The translations under genes were made by a program, and so were the position numbers. Positions 6,779 through 13,524 of a DNA stretch of 14,158 nt are shown here, in pieces. Below the pieces are notes generated by a model, which saw nothing but the letters and a program-made list of their open reading frames with translations, was not told the origin of the DNA and made no database searches. Every line of letters begins with the position of its first letter. The first letter of the stretch is position 1. Origin of the DNA: JAGPHI01 sp036641735 (GTDB taxonomy: Bacteria > Bacillota > Clostridia > Oscillospirales > Ruminococcaceae); the NCBI GenBank assembly GCA_036641735.1, contig JAVWEG010000058.1, positions 1-14,158 on the forward strand, read 5' to 3'.

Positions 6779-6800
6779 TAAAGGGCGAATATGCCTTTTA
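6779..6800 (+). other. Hairpin in the grpE-dnaK gap
   Basis: TAAAGGGC (6779-6786) can pair with GCCTTTTA (6793-6800), 8 bp with one G-T pair and a 6-base loop, 9 bases after the grpE stop. It is followed by alternating TATATA, not a T-run, so it is at most a weak terminator. It could be an mRNA processing or stability element. No clear -35 was found for a separate dnaK promoter in this 76-base gap. Confidence 0.35.
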
Positions 6801-6845
6801 TATATATAAATAAAATTAACAACATTATATAAAGGAGAATGAATT

Positions 6846-8705
6846 ATGAGTAAGATAATAGGTATCGATTTAGGCACTACCAATAGCTGTGTATCGGTAA
6901 TGGAGGGCGGCGAGCCTGTAGTTATCGCCAATGCAGAGGGCGCACGCACCACACCTAGCGTAGTGGGCTTTGCGAAAACAGGCGAGCGTTTAGTAGGACA
7001 GGTAGCAAAGCGCCAAGCTATCACGAACCCTGACCGCACAATTGCTTCTATAAAGCGTGATATGGGTACAGAGAAAAAGATAGATATTGACGGTAAAAAC
7101 TATACTCCGCAAGAAATCAGCGCAATGATTTTGGGCAAATTAAAGGCAGATGCCGAGAGCTATCTTGGAGAAAAGGTAACAGATGCTGTTATTACAGTGC
7201 CGGCATATTTTTCGGACAGCCAGCGCCAAGCTACTAAAGATGCAGGCGCTATTGCAGGATTAGATGTAAAGCGTATTATAAACGAGCCTACAGCGGCAGC
7301 GCTTGCATATGGTGCAGACAAAGAAAACGACCAAAAAATAATGGTATACGATCTTGGCGGCGGCACCTTCGATGTATCTATCATTGAGATGGGCGACGGC
7401 GTTACAGAGGTATTATCTACAGCAGGAGACACACGTCTTGGCGGTGATGATTTTGATAAGCGCGTTATCGACTGGCTTGCAGACGAATTTAAAAAAGAAA
7501 ACGGTGTAGATTTGCGCAATGACAAAATGGCTGCACAGCGCTTAAAAGAAGCCGCTGAAAAGGCCAAGATAGAATTGTCGGGCGTTACATCTACAGCGGT
7601 AAATCTACCGTTTATCACAGCCGATGCAAATGGCCCGAAGCATCTTGATACCACACTTACAAGAGCGAAATTTAACGAGCTTACACAAGACCTTGTAGAG
7701 CGTACAATGAGCCCTGTGCGCCAGGCATTGTCTGATGCAGGGCTAAAGCCAAACGAGCTGCATAAGGTGCTGCTTGTGGGCGGCTCTTCACGTATACCGG
7801 CGGTGCAGGATGCAGTAAAGCAGTTTATGGGTACAGAGCCTTCTAAGGGCATTAACCCTGATGAGTGCGTGGCAGTGGGCGCGGCTATTCAGGGCGGTGT
7901 ACTTGGCGGCGACGTAAAAGGACTATTGCTGCTAGACGTTACTCCGTTGTCACTCGGCATTGAAACAATGGGCGGTGTATGCACTAAAATCATAGAGCGC
8001 AACACTACTATTCCATCTAAAAAAAGCCAAATATTCTCTACTGCCGCTGATAATCAGCCTTCTGTAGAAGTAAATGTATTGCAGGGCGAGCGTGAGATGG
8101 CAAGCGGCAATAAGTCGCTCGGAACATTCCACCTTGACGGTATCCCATCAGCACCTCGCGGTGTGCCGCAAATAGAAGTAACGTTTGATATCGATGCAAA
8201 CGGTATTGTACACGTAAGTGCTAAGGACTTAGGCTCGGGCAAGGAACAGAGTATTACTATCACGGCTTCGTCTAATATGAACAAGGACGATATTGAAAAG
8301 GCCGTTAAGGATGCAGAGCGCTTTGCTGCCGAGGATAAGGCAAAGCGTGAGGGCATTGATGCTCGTAATACAGCAGATCAGCTTGTATATCAAACAGAAA
8401 AAACACTGGAGGACCTTAAAGACAAGGTGACCGACAGCGAAAAAACAGATGTTACAGCAAAGCTGGAAGCCTTGAAAACAGCGCTTAAAGGCGAGGATAC
8501 AGCAGATATTAAAGCAAAGCAAGAAGAATTGCAAAAAGCAATGTATCCGATAAGCGAGCGCATATATAAAGAAGCATCCGCAGCGCAGGGCGCACAAGGA
8601 CAAAATGCCGCCGATGCAGGAGCAAACGCACAAAATGATGCTCCCGATATGGGCAAAAAAGGCGGAGACGACAATGTAGTGGATGCTGATTTTAAAGAAG
8701 TGTAA
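6846..8705 (+). CDS. dnaK: Chaperone DnaK (Hsp70)
   Basis: DnaK is the ATP-driven Hsp70 that binds exposed hydrophobic segments of unfolded proteins. The 619-residue product has GIDLGTTNSCVSV (6-18), VPAYFSDSQRQATKDAG (119-135), the phosphate loop YDLGGGTFDVS (168-178), VGGSSRIPAV (311-320), the interdomain linker VKGLLLLDVTP (358-368) and the substrate-binding domain. It ends in a Gly/Ala/Gln-rich tail and the typical VVDADFKEV. The stretch after IKRDMG (69-74) passes directly to the GKNYTPQEIS region, lacking the insert of about 23 residues seen in Gram-negative DnaKs, which supports a Bacillota origin. AAGGAGA (6832-6838) lies 7 bases before the ATG. Transcription comes from the hrcA promoter, with hairpins in the gaps on both sides. 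Confidence 0.99.
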   Translation: MSKIIGIDLGTTNSCVSVMEGGEPVVIANAEGARTTPSVVGFAKTGERLVGQVAKRQAITNPDRTIASIKRDMGTEKKIDIDGKNYTPQEISAMILGKLKADAESYLGEKVTDAVITVPAYFSDSQRQATKDAGAIAGLDVKRIINEPTAAALAYGADKENDQKIMVYDLGGGTFDVSIIEMGDGVTEVLSTAGDTRLGGDDFDKRVIDWLADEFKKENGVDLRNDKMAAQRLKEAAEKAKIELSGVTSTAVNLPFITADANGPKHLDTTLTRAKFNELTQDLVERTMSPVRQALSDAGLKPNELHKVLLVGGSSRIPAVQDAVKQFMGTEPSKGINPDECVAVGAAIQGGVLGGDVKGLLLLDVTPLSLGIETMGGVCTKIIERNTTIPSKKSQIFSTAADNQPSVEVNVLQGEREMASGNKSLGTFHLDGIPSAPRGVPQIEVTFDIDANGIVHVSAKDLGSGKEQSITITASSNMNKDDIEKAVKDAERFAAEDKAKREGIDARNTADQLVYQTEKTLEDLKDKVTDSEKTDVTAKLEALKTALKGEDTADIKAKQEELQKAMYPISERIYKEASAAQGAQGQNAADAGANAQNDAPDMGKKGGDDNVVDADFKEV

Positions 8706-8729
8706 TACAAAATTAAATAGTAAACAGTG

Positions 8730-8750
8730 GGGGTGCGCAGTGCGTACCCC
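8730..8750 (+). other. Stable hairpin in the dnaK-dnaJ gap
   Basis: GGGGTGCGC (8730-8738) pairs with GCGTACCCC (8742-8750) through 9 bp, eight Watson-Crick and one G-T, with a 3-base loop. It is followed by TACTAAAAG, so there is no T-run and it is not an intrinsic terminator. It stops 10 bases before the dnaJ ribosome binding site (AAGGTGA, 8761-8767). It could protect the upstream dnaK message from 3' exonucleases or mark a cleavage point that separates dnaK and dnaJ mRNA levels; this is inference. Confidence 0.6.
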
Positions 8751-8771
8751 TACTAAAAGTAAGGTGACAAT

Positions 8772-9932
8772 ATGGCTGAGAAACGCGATTATTATGAGGT
8801 GCTTGGCATTTCCAAGTCTGCCTCTGACGATGAAATAAAGGGCGCATACCGCAAAATGGCAAAAAAATATCATCCGGATTTACATCCTGACGATAAAGAA
8901 TCCGAAGAAAAGTTTAAAGAAGCAAGCGAAGCATATGAGATACTAAGCAATAAAGAAAAGAAATCTCGATATGACCAGTTTGGCCACGCAGGAGTAGATC
9001 CGTCTTATGGAGCAGGTGGCGGCGCTTATGGCGGCGGATTTGGAGGCGTAGACCTCGGCGATATTTTCGGAGATTTGTTCGGCGGCGGTTTTGGCGGATT
9101 TGGCGGCGGCACGCGTGCGCGGCAAAATACCAATGCACCGCGCAAGGGTGCGGATATTCGCGTTAGCCTTGTGTTGTCATTTATGGAGGCTGTACACGGC
9201 TGCACCAAAACTGTATCTGTAAATAGGCAGGATATGTGCAGTGAATGTGGAGGCACAGGCGCTGCCAAAGGCACAAGCCCCGAAACTTGTCCCGATTGCC
9301 ACGGCTCGGGCAATGTAACGGTGCAGCAGCGTACACCATTTGGTGTAATGCAATCAAGCCGTCCGTGCCAGCGCTGTCAGGGTAAGGGCAAAATAATAAA
9401 AACACCGTGTACCAAATGCCACGGTACAGGCAAAGTAGGCACTGTAAAGCGCGTAGAGGTAAGTGTACCTGCAGGTATAGATGATGACCAAAGTATGCGC
9501 CTTTCAGGGCTTGGAGATGCAGGCAGCAACGGCGGCCCGTCAGGTGACCTTATTGTAATAGTAACCGTGCGCCCTGATGCAATGTTTGAGCGCGACCGTT
9601 TTGATGTACACGTAAATGTACCTATCACGTATAGCCAGGCAGTATTGGGCGCGGATATCACTGTGCCTACTATCGACGGAAAAGTAGAATATAATGTACC
9701 CGAAGGCACACAAAGCGGTACAGTGTTCCGCTTGCGCAGCAAGGGTATACAATATGTAAACGGACGCGGACGCGGTGACCAATATGTAAAGGTAGACGTA
9801 GAAATACCGAAAAAGCTTACTAAAACACAGAGAGATGCGCTAAAAGGATTTGAGGATAGCCTCAAAGATGACAATTACGAAAAGCGCAAGGGCTTTTTTA
9901 AGAGCTTAAAAGATAAATTTGAGGATAAATAA
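8772..9932 (+). CDS. dnaJ: Chaperone DnaJ (Hsp40)
   Basis: DnaJ stimulates DnaK ATPase activity and delivers substrates to it. The 386-residue product is a complete type I Hsp40. It has a J domain with HPD at 34-36, a Gly/Phe-rich linker (about 76-113), and four zinc-binding CxxCxGxG repeats at 156-163, 173-180, 199-206 and 213-220 (CSECGGTG, CPDCHGSG, CQRCQGKG, CTKCHGTG). The two C-terminal substrate-binding domains end in a lysine-rich tail. AAGGTGA lies 4 bases before the ATG. It is the last gene of the operon; the prmA and rsmE genes that often follow in related genomes are absent, and a strong terminator overlaps its stop codon. Confidence 0.98.
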   Translation: MAEKRDYYEVLGISKSASDDEIKGAYRKMAKKYHPDLHPDDKESEEKFKEASEAYEILSNKEKKSRYDQFGHAGVDPSYGAGGGAYGGGFGGVDLGDIFGDLFGGGFGGFGGGTRARQNTNAPRKGADIRVSLVLSFMEAVHGCTKTVSVNRQDMCSECGGTGAAKGTSPETCPDCHGSGNVTVQQRTPFGVMQSSRPCQRCQGKGKIIKTPCTKCHGTGKVGTVKRVEVSVPAGIDDDQSMRLSGLGDAGSNGGPSGDLIVIVTVRPDAMFERDRFDVHVNVPITYSQAVLGADITVPTIDGKVEYNVPEGTQSGTVFRLRSKGIQYVNGRGRGDQYVKVDVEIPKKLTKTQRDALKGFEDSLKDDNYEKRKGFFKSLKDKFEDK

Positions 9933-9974
9933 AAAAAGGCAGCTGCAAATCAAAAATTTGCAGCTGCCTTTTTT
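9932..9974. terminator. Bidirectional terminator between dnaJ and the EAL-HDOD gene
   Basis: A perfect 19-bp stem (9932-9950 with 9956-9974) encloses a 5-base loop. The outer 6 pairs are A-T, so each strand carries a run of T after a GC-rich hairpin. It starts on the last base of the dnaJ stop codon and ends one base from the stop codon of the convergent EAL-HDOD gene, so a single element serves both transcripts. Confidence 0.95.
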
Positions 9975-9975
9975 G

Positions 9976-11220
9976 CTATATTTCTTCGTTTTCCGCTTCG
10001 GAGAACGGGTGCAAAAGAGAGTTCCATATATTATTTACATATTCTACACATTCAAAATATTTTTGCGAAACCAAATTTGAAGGAATACCTATTTCTTCCG
10101 CACATTTGCTAACACCCTGCCAATCTGCCTTTTCGTAGGCAAGCACCAAATTATATAACGGCGCATATTCACCTGTGCCATTTAATAAAGCATCACGTAC
10201 TTCATCTACAATTGGCAGCTCCTTTAGCGCTTCTTCAAGAGGTACTTCCAATAAAAGACCGAGCGTGGAAAACATACCCATAAGATACGCATCTGATTTA
10301 GCTATATTTACCTTGTGCGCGCAAGCAGATAATTCTTGGCAAAAGTTAGCACGTAAAAATGATGTTTTTATCATTTCGGCACTCATCTCGTCATCGCTTT
10401 CGTGAAAGCTTAAAAGATATGCCCATTGTTTTAATTGCCCAAGCCCCAGTACCACAAGAGCCTGTTTCACGCTGCGTACACGGTTACGAAGTGCGAAATA
10501 TGCCGAGTTTACCATTTTAATTACCGAAAAGGCAAGCGTGACATCACGGCTTATGATAGATGCTATTTCATCTACATCAGGCTCATCTCGCGTTACGGCA
10601 ATCATTAGCTGAAAGAAGTTGCTTTGCAAATGGTCAAGCCTTGCCACAGGTGACGACATCGCATTAGCCACCACTGTACCTTGAAAATATTCGCAGCCGG
10701 ATTTTAGTGCAAGCTCGTATAGCTCTTTGGTGTCTACACCTGTGGCTATTACTTTTTTATTGAAGCTACGTCCGATATTAACGATATTAGAGGTGGATTC
10801 ATCTGCATTGTGCATATTTAGCTTAATATAATCCACGTCATCAAGTAAGGATAAATAGCGCGGAGAAAACTCAAAATCGTTTACCGCCACAGAGTATCCT
10901 ATTTTGCGTAAATCTTCTATTTGCTTTGCTGTGTCGGGGTGTACTACGGTGGAGTCGCCGATTTGTATTACGAGACGACCGGGCTTAAATATCCTCGGAA
11001 TACCGCGTAATAATAAATTTGGAGTAAAAGTGATAAAAGCTATCTCGCCGTCCACAAATTTAGCGCTATCAAGCTGTGTCAAAAAATCCTCTATTGTAGA
11101 GGCAGCTTTGCTGTCGGCTCTGTTAAAAAGACCGCCATCGCTATCTTCATATATCAGCTCATACCCCAGCAAAGATTTGTCCTTGCCCATAATTGATTGA
11201 CGTACAACATTAGTTGCCAT
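9976..11220 (-). CDS. EAL-HDOD signalling protein with degenerate EAL domain
   Basis: The 414-residue product joins an N-terminal EAL-type domain (about 1-195) to a C-terminal HDOD domain (about 197-395). No signal peptide or membrane segment is seen. The EAL signature reads YELIYED (20-26). Of the residues that bind metal and c-di-GMP in active phosphodiesterases, Glu21 and Lys133 (DYIKLN) remain. The usual Asn is Thr64 (FITFTP), the next Glu is Gln86 (VIQIGD), the first Asp of DDFG is Asn114 (NDFEFS), and AEGVET reads ATGVDT (159-164). It is therefore unlikely to hydrolyse c-di-GMP and may only bind a ligand or partner. The HDOD part has the typical NSAYFALRNRVRSVKQAL and VLGLGQLKQW. GGAGG lies 7 bases before the ATG. 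It is co-directional with the glycosyltransferase gene, 26 bases downstream of it, so probably cotranscribed. YuxH-like proteins of this layout are linked to signalling and motility; the exact role here is unknown. Confidence 0.88.
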   Translation of the reverse strand: MATNVVRQSIMGKDKSLLGYELIYEDSDGGLFNRADSKAASTIEDFLTQLDSAKFVDGEIAFITFTPNLLLRGIPRIFKPGRLVIQIGDSTVVHPDTAKQIEDLRKIGYSVAVNDFEFSPRYLSLLDDVDYIKLNMHNADESTSNIVNIGRSFNKKVIATGVDTKELYELALKSGCEYFQGTVVANAMSSPVARLDHLQSNFFQLMIAVTRDEPDVDEIASIISRDVTLAFSVIKMVNSAYFALRNRVRSVKQALVVLGLGQLKQWAYLLSFHESDDEMSAEMIKTSFLRANFCQELSACAHKVNIAKSDAYLMGMFSTLGLLLEVPLEEALKELPIVDEVRDALLNGTGEYAPLYNLVLAYEKADWQGVSKCAEEIGIPSNLVSQKYFECVEYVNNIWNSLLHPFSEAENEEI

Positions 11221-11246
11221 AGCTTAGCCTCCTATAATTTTTTGCG

Positions 11247-13382
11247 TTAAGATGGTTTTTTTGCCGCAGGCTTTTCGGCTCTTAACAGCTTCTTTTCCAT
11301 TTCTGGTATTTCTTCATCGGTGGGTGCTACTTTTTTGTACTGAGCAATAGTATCCTTTGCCTCTAAAAGCTTACCGTCGGTTATCATATTATAAATGCTT
11401 TGTTTAATATTATAAGCGAGTGTTTCCCATTCGGATTTATCGGCTTCTTGTTTTTCTGCTTTTTCTTGCACTTGCAGTGATAATTCATCAAGCAAAATGT
11501 CCGCAAGCTTAAAGCATTTTGGACATTCGCCAAGAGCTGTTTTTATTGCTGCAATATCTATTTTGTTTTCCAGTATCAAAGCAAACTTATATTTTTCGGG
11601 TAGCATAAATGAAGCTTCGCCATATAAAGCATCGTTTGAGTACACACATTTTGCGTATGCCCTATATGCGGAAATTATTGTATGCACATAAAGAGGTTTG
11701 TTTTGCGCTTTTTCATTATCTAACCATATGTTTTCAAGAGCTTCCAGTGTAAGCATTATAAATAAATTAGTGCGAACATCGGCATTATCTGTAAGCGGTA
11801 AAATATTTTCTTCAAAAAAGCTTTGAGCGGTGTCTCCGATACGAATAATAGCATAAGCGGCATTTTCGATATTAATAGCCTGCATTTTTAAAAGTATAGG
11901 CTCAAGATTTACCTTGTGCAGCGCACAAGCCGCTACAAGTAGGCATTCACACCCTTCACTGCATATTGCATCTGCCATATCTTCGGGCTTTTGCATATTA
12001 TCATCAAAGCCATAGCAATAAGCTTTTAATGCGTATGTAATGGCGCTGTCTTTATATTTTTGCTCCATTGCGGCTATTATTTGGCGCGCAATGTCCATAT
12101 CCATCATATAGCTTGACAGCATATGCACGCAGTCTTGTATCCACTTTTTATCGGAATTTTCGTGTATTTTGCCGTAAAATACAGGTAGCCACGTGCCGTC
12201 TTTAAGCGCTTTTAATAAGGTGAGCGCATTATCATACATCATCTGTGCCTGCATAACGCTTACGTTAAAGCAAGCATCCATTACATATCCCATAGAGTCG
12301 TCTATCGCCTTTAGCATCAGCTTGCTGTTGGCCATAGCCATAAGCACGTCATTGTGTGAGCCGATATTGTTGCGGAATATACTCTCAAAGTTGCCAAGCT
12401 CTACCTCGCCTTTGTTTATTGTCGTGTAGCAATCCAGATATTTTTGCCCCTGCACTAAGCACTCTTCCCACTTATTGAGCTTGTTGAGTACCTGCGTATA
12501 TGTATAATATGTATCCAGCAGCGCGGCCGCTCCAAGACCCTCACGCGCCAGATGTACACAGCACAGACGCTCTGCCTCCTCAGCCTCGCCGCTATTCATA
12601 AGGCGCGAGGCAAGGCCCGTATATATTTCGTTGAGCATGTACGGATCCTTGGCCACATCCACAAGCTCTCTTGCCCTTTTCATCGCGTCTATATGCTTTT
12701 TACTGCCGCCGCCCACTGCGTACTGATATAATAGATGTATACTATCCGGCTCTAACTCTAATTGCTTTAATAATATCTTATCGTTGCGCTCGGACTTTAG
12801 CTTTAGCTTATCGCCGCCCTTGCCCATATAGCCTGTGTGCATCAGCTCGCCATTTAGCTCGATTATCGGGTCTACCTGGGGGAAATACTCGTGTATCGGG
12901 CTTTTAAAGCGACGTTCCTTACCTATCATGCGCCCTAAGCGGCAAGCTCTGCTTAGCTGCCTGTCGTCGCCGATAGTGCTAATAATATTATTTATTATTA
13001 TAGCACACGTATTGTAGCTTTTGCGTTTATCGCCTTTAAAAAACTCGGCTATAGAGCTTATCAGCTCGTCGTTCATAGTCTCGTCGGCATCTATAAACAT
13101 AAACCACTCGCCGCGAGCCATATCCACTGCCACATTGCGCGCGGCGGCAAAGTCGTCGTTCCATTCGTAATGTGTGATATTATCCGTGTATTTGCTTGCT
13201 AGCTCCACAGTATTATCGGTAGAGCCCGTATCGGTGATAATAAGCTCTGAGGGCACCATTGCCATCAGCCTTCGCACAGCGTCAAGGCATTGGCATATTA
13301 CCTTTTCTTCGTTTTTTACTATCATACCGATAGTAAGGAGAATATTATTTTTGCTTTTTACGGTTTTAATATTAGCTTTCAT
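11247..13382 (-). CDS. Glycosyltransferase family 2 protein with helical-repeat C-terminus, probable flagellin glycosylation
   Basis: The 711-residue product starts with a GT-A fold family 2 domain (about 14-230): LTIGMIVKNEE (16-26), ELIITDTGSTDNT (46-58), then EWNDDFAAARN (73-83) and the metal/nucleotide-sugar DxD as FIDADE (96-101). After SPIHEYF the rest is helical and TPR-like, with no catalytic motif I know; such C-terminal repeats often bind protein substrates. The ATG at 13382 is chosen because GAGGTG (13393-13388) lies 5 bases upstream; the GTG at 13385 would leave 2 bases. It lies directly downstream of flagellin on the same strand, as does the flagellin glycosyltransferase of Clostridioides difficile, so O-glycosylation of flagellin is the best guess. 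The sugar and acceptor sites cannot be read. It has its own promoter after the flagellin terminator. By rough hand counts, GC is clearly higher in the catalytic half than in the C-terminal half. Confidence 0.85.
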   Translation of the reverse strand: MKANIKTVKSKNNILLTIGMIVKNEEKVICQCLDAVRRLMAMVPSELIITDTGSTDNTVELASKYTDNITHYEWNDDFAAARNVAVDMARGEWFMFIDADETMNDELISSIAEFFKGDKRKSYNTCAIIINNIISTIGDDRQLSRACRLGRMIGKERRFKSPIHEYFPQVDPIIELNGELMHTGYMGKGGDKLKLKSERNDKILLKQLELEPDSIHLLYQYAVGGGSKKHIDAMKRARELVDVAKDPYMLNEIYTGLASRLMNSGEAEEAERLCCVHLAREGLGAAALLDTYYTYTQVLNKLNKWEECLVQGQKYLDCYTTINKGEVELGNFESIFRNNIGSHNDVLMAMANSKLMLKAIDDSMGYVMDACFNVSVMQAQMMYDNALTLLKALKDGTWLPVFYGKIHENSDKKWIQDCVHMLSSYMMDMDIARQIIAAMEQKYKDSAITYALKAYCYGFDDNMQKPEDMADAICSEGCECLLVAACALHKVNLEPILLKMQAINIENAAYAIIRIGDTAQSFFEENILPLTDNADVRTNLFIMLTLEALENIWLDNEKAQNKPLYVHTIISAYRAYAKCVYSNDALYGEASFMLPEKYKFALILENKIDIAAIKTALGECPKCFKLADILLDELSLQVQEKAEKQEADKSEWETLAYNIKQSIYNMITDGKLLEAKDTIAQYKKVAPTDEEIPEMEKKLLRAEKPAAKKPS

Positions 13383-13403
13383 CACTACACCTCACATATT
13401 TTA

Positions 13404-13412
13404 AGTATAACA
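13404..13412 (-). promoter_or_regulatory. Extended -10 promoter for the glycosyltransferase gene
   Basis: On the minus strand TG-T-TATACT (13412-13404) is a TGN-extended -10, 10 bases upstream of the GAGGTG ribosome binding site. No good -35 is present at 17 bases (TACAAA), as is common for extended -10 promoters. The start would fall near 13397, so the leader is very short. With the terminator at 13461-13495 it implies transcription separate from flagellin. Confidence 0.5.
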
Positions 13413-13460
13413 TATTCTTAATCGTTTTTGTAGTTTTTTAATAAATTTGCGTATAAATAC

Positions 13461-13495
13461 AAAACGGCGCCGTCCCTTATTATGGGTACGGCGCC
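13461..13495 (-). terminator. Intrinsic terminator after flagellin
   Basis: GGCGCCGT (13466-13473) pairs with ACGGCGCC (13488-13495). Inner CCC/GGG pairs form around one bulged base, and the loop is short. On the minus strand the hairpin is followed by GTTTTGTATTT. It lies about 30 bases past the flagellin stop codon, and the GC-rich stem predicts strong termination before the glycosyltransferase gene. Confidence 0.82.
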
Positions 13496-13524
13496 AAGGG
13501 GAATGGGTTGGATATTTTAAAGGG

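Noticed and set aside
6503..7039. 178-aa ORF antisense to grpE-dnaK
   Set aside because: It overlaps two confident genes and their gap, with no supporting signals.
7160..7852. 230-aa ORF antisense to dnaK
   Set aside because: Long antisense frames opposite Hsp70 genes are a known artefact of their codon bias. No ribosome binding site, promoter or domain was recognised.
8229..8873. 214-aa hydrophobic-looking ORF antisense to the dnaK-dnaJ junction
   Set aside because: It spans the ends of two real genes on the other strand. The Cys/Ile/Phe-rich composition is the complement of lysine- and alanine-rich coding.
8995..9115. Repetitive GGCGGC-rich tract
   Set aside because: It is explained as the Gly/Phe-rich linker of DnaJ, not as a CRISPR or other repeat array.
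13415..13450. Possible SigD-type flagellar promoter (TAAA ... CGATTAA) before the glycosyltransferase
   Set aside because: The spacing between TAAA and CGAT is about 12 bases, too short for the sigma-D consensus. The extended -10 at 13404-13412 is a better candidate.
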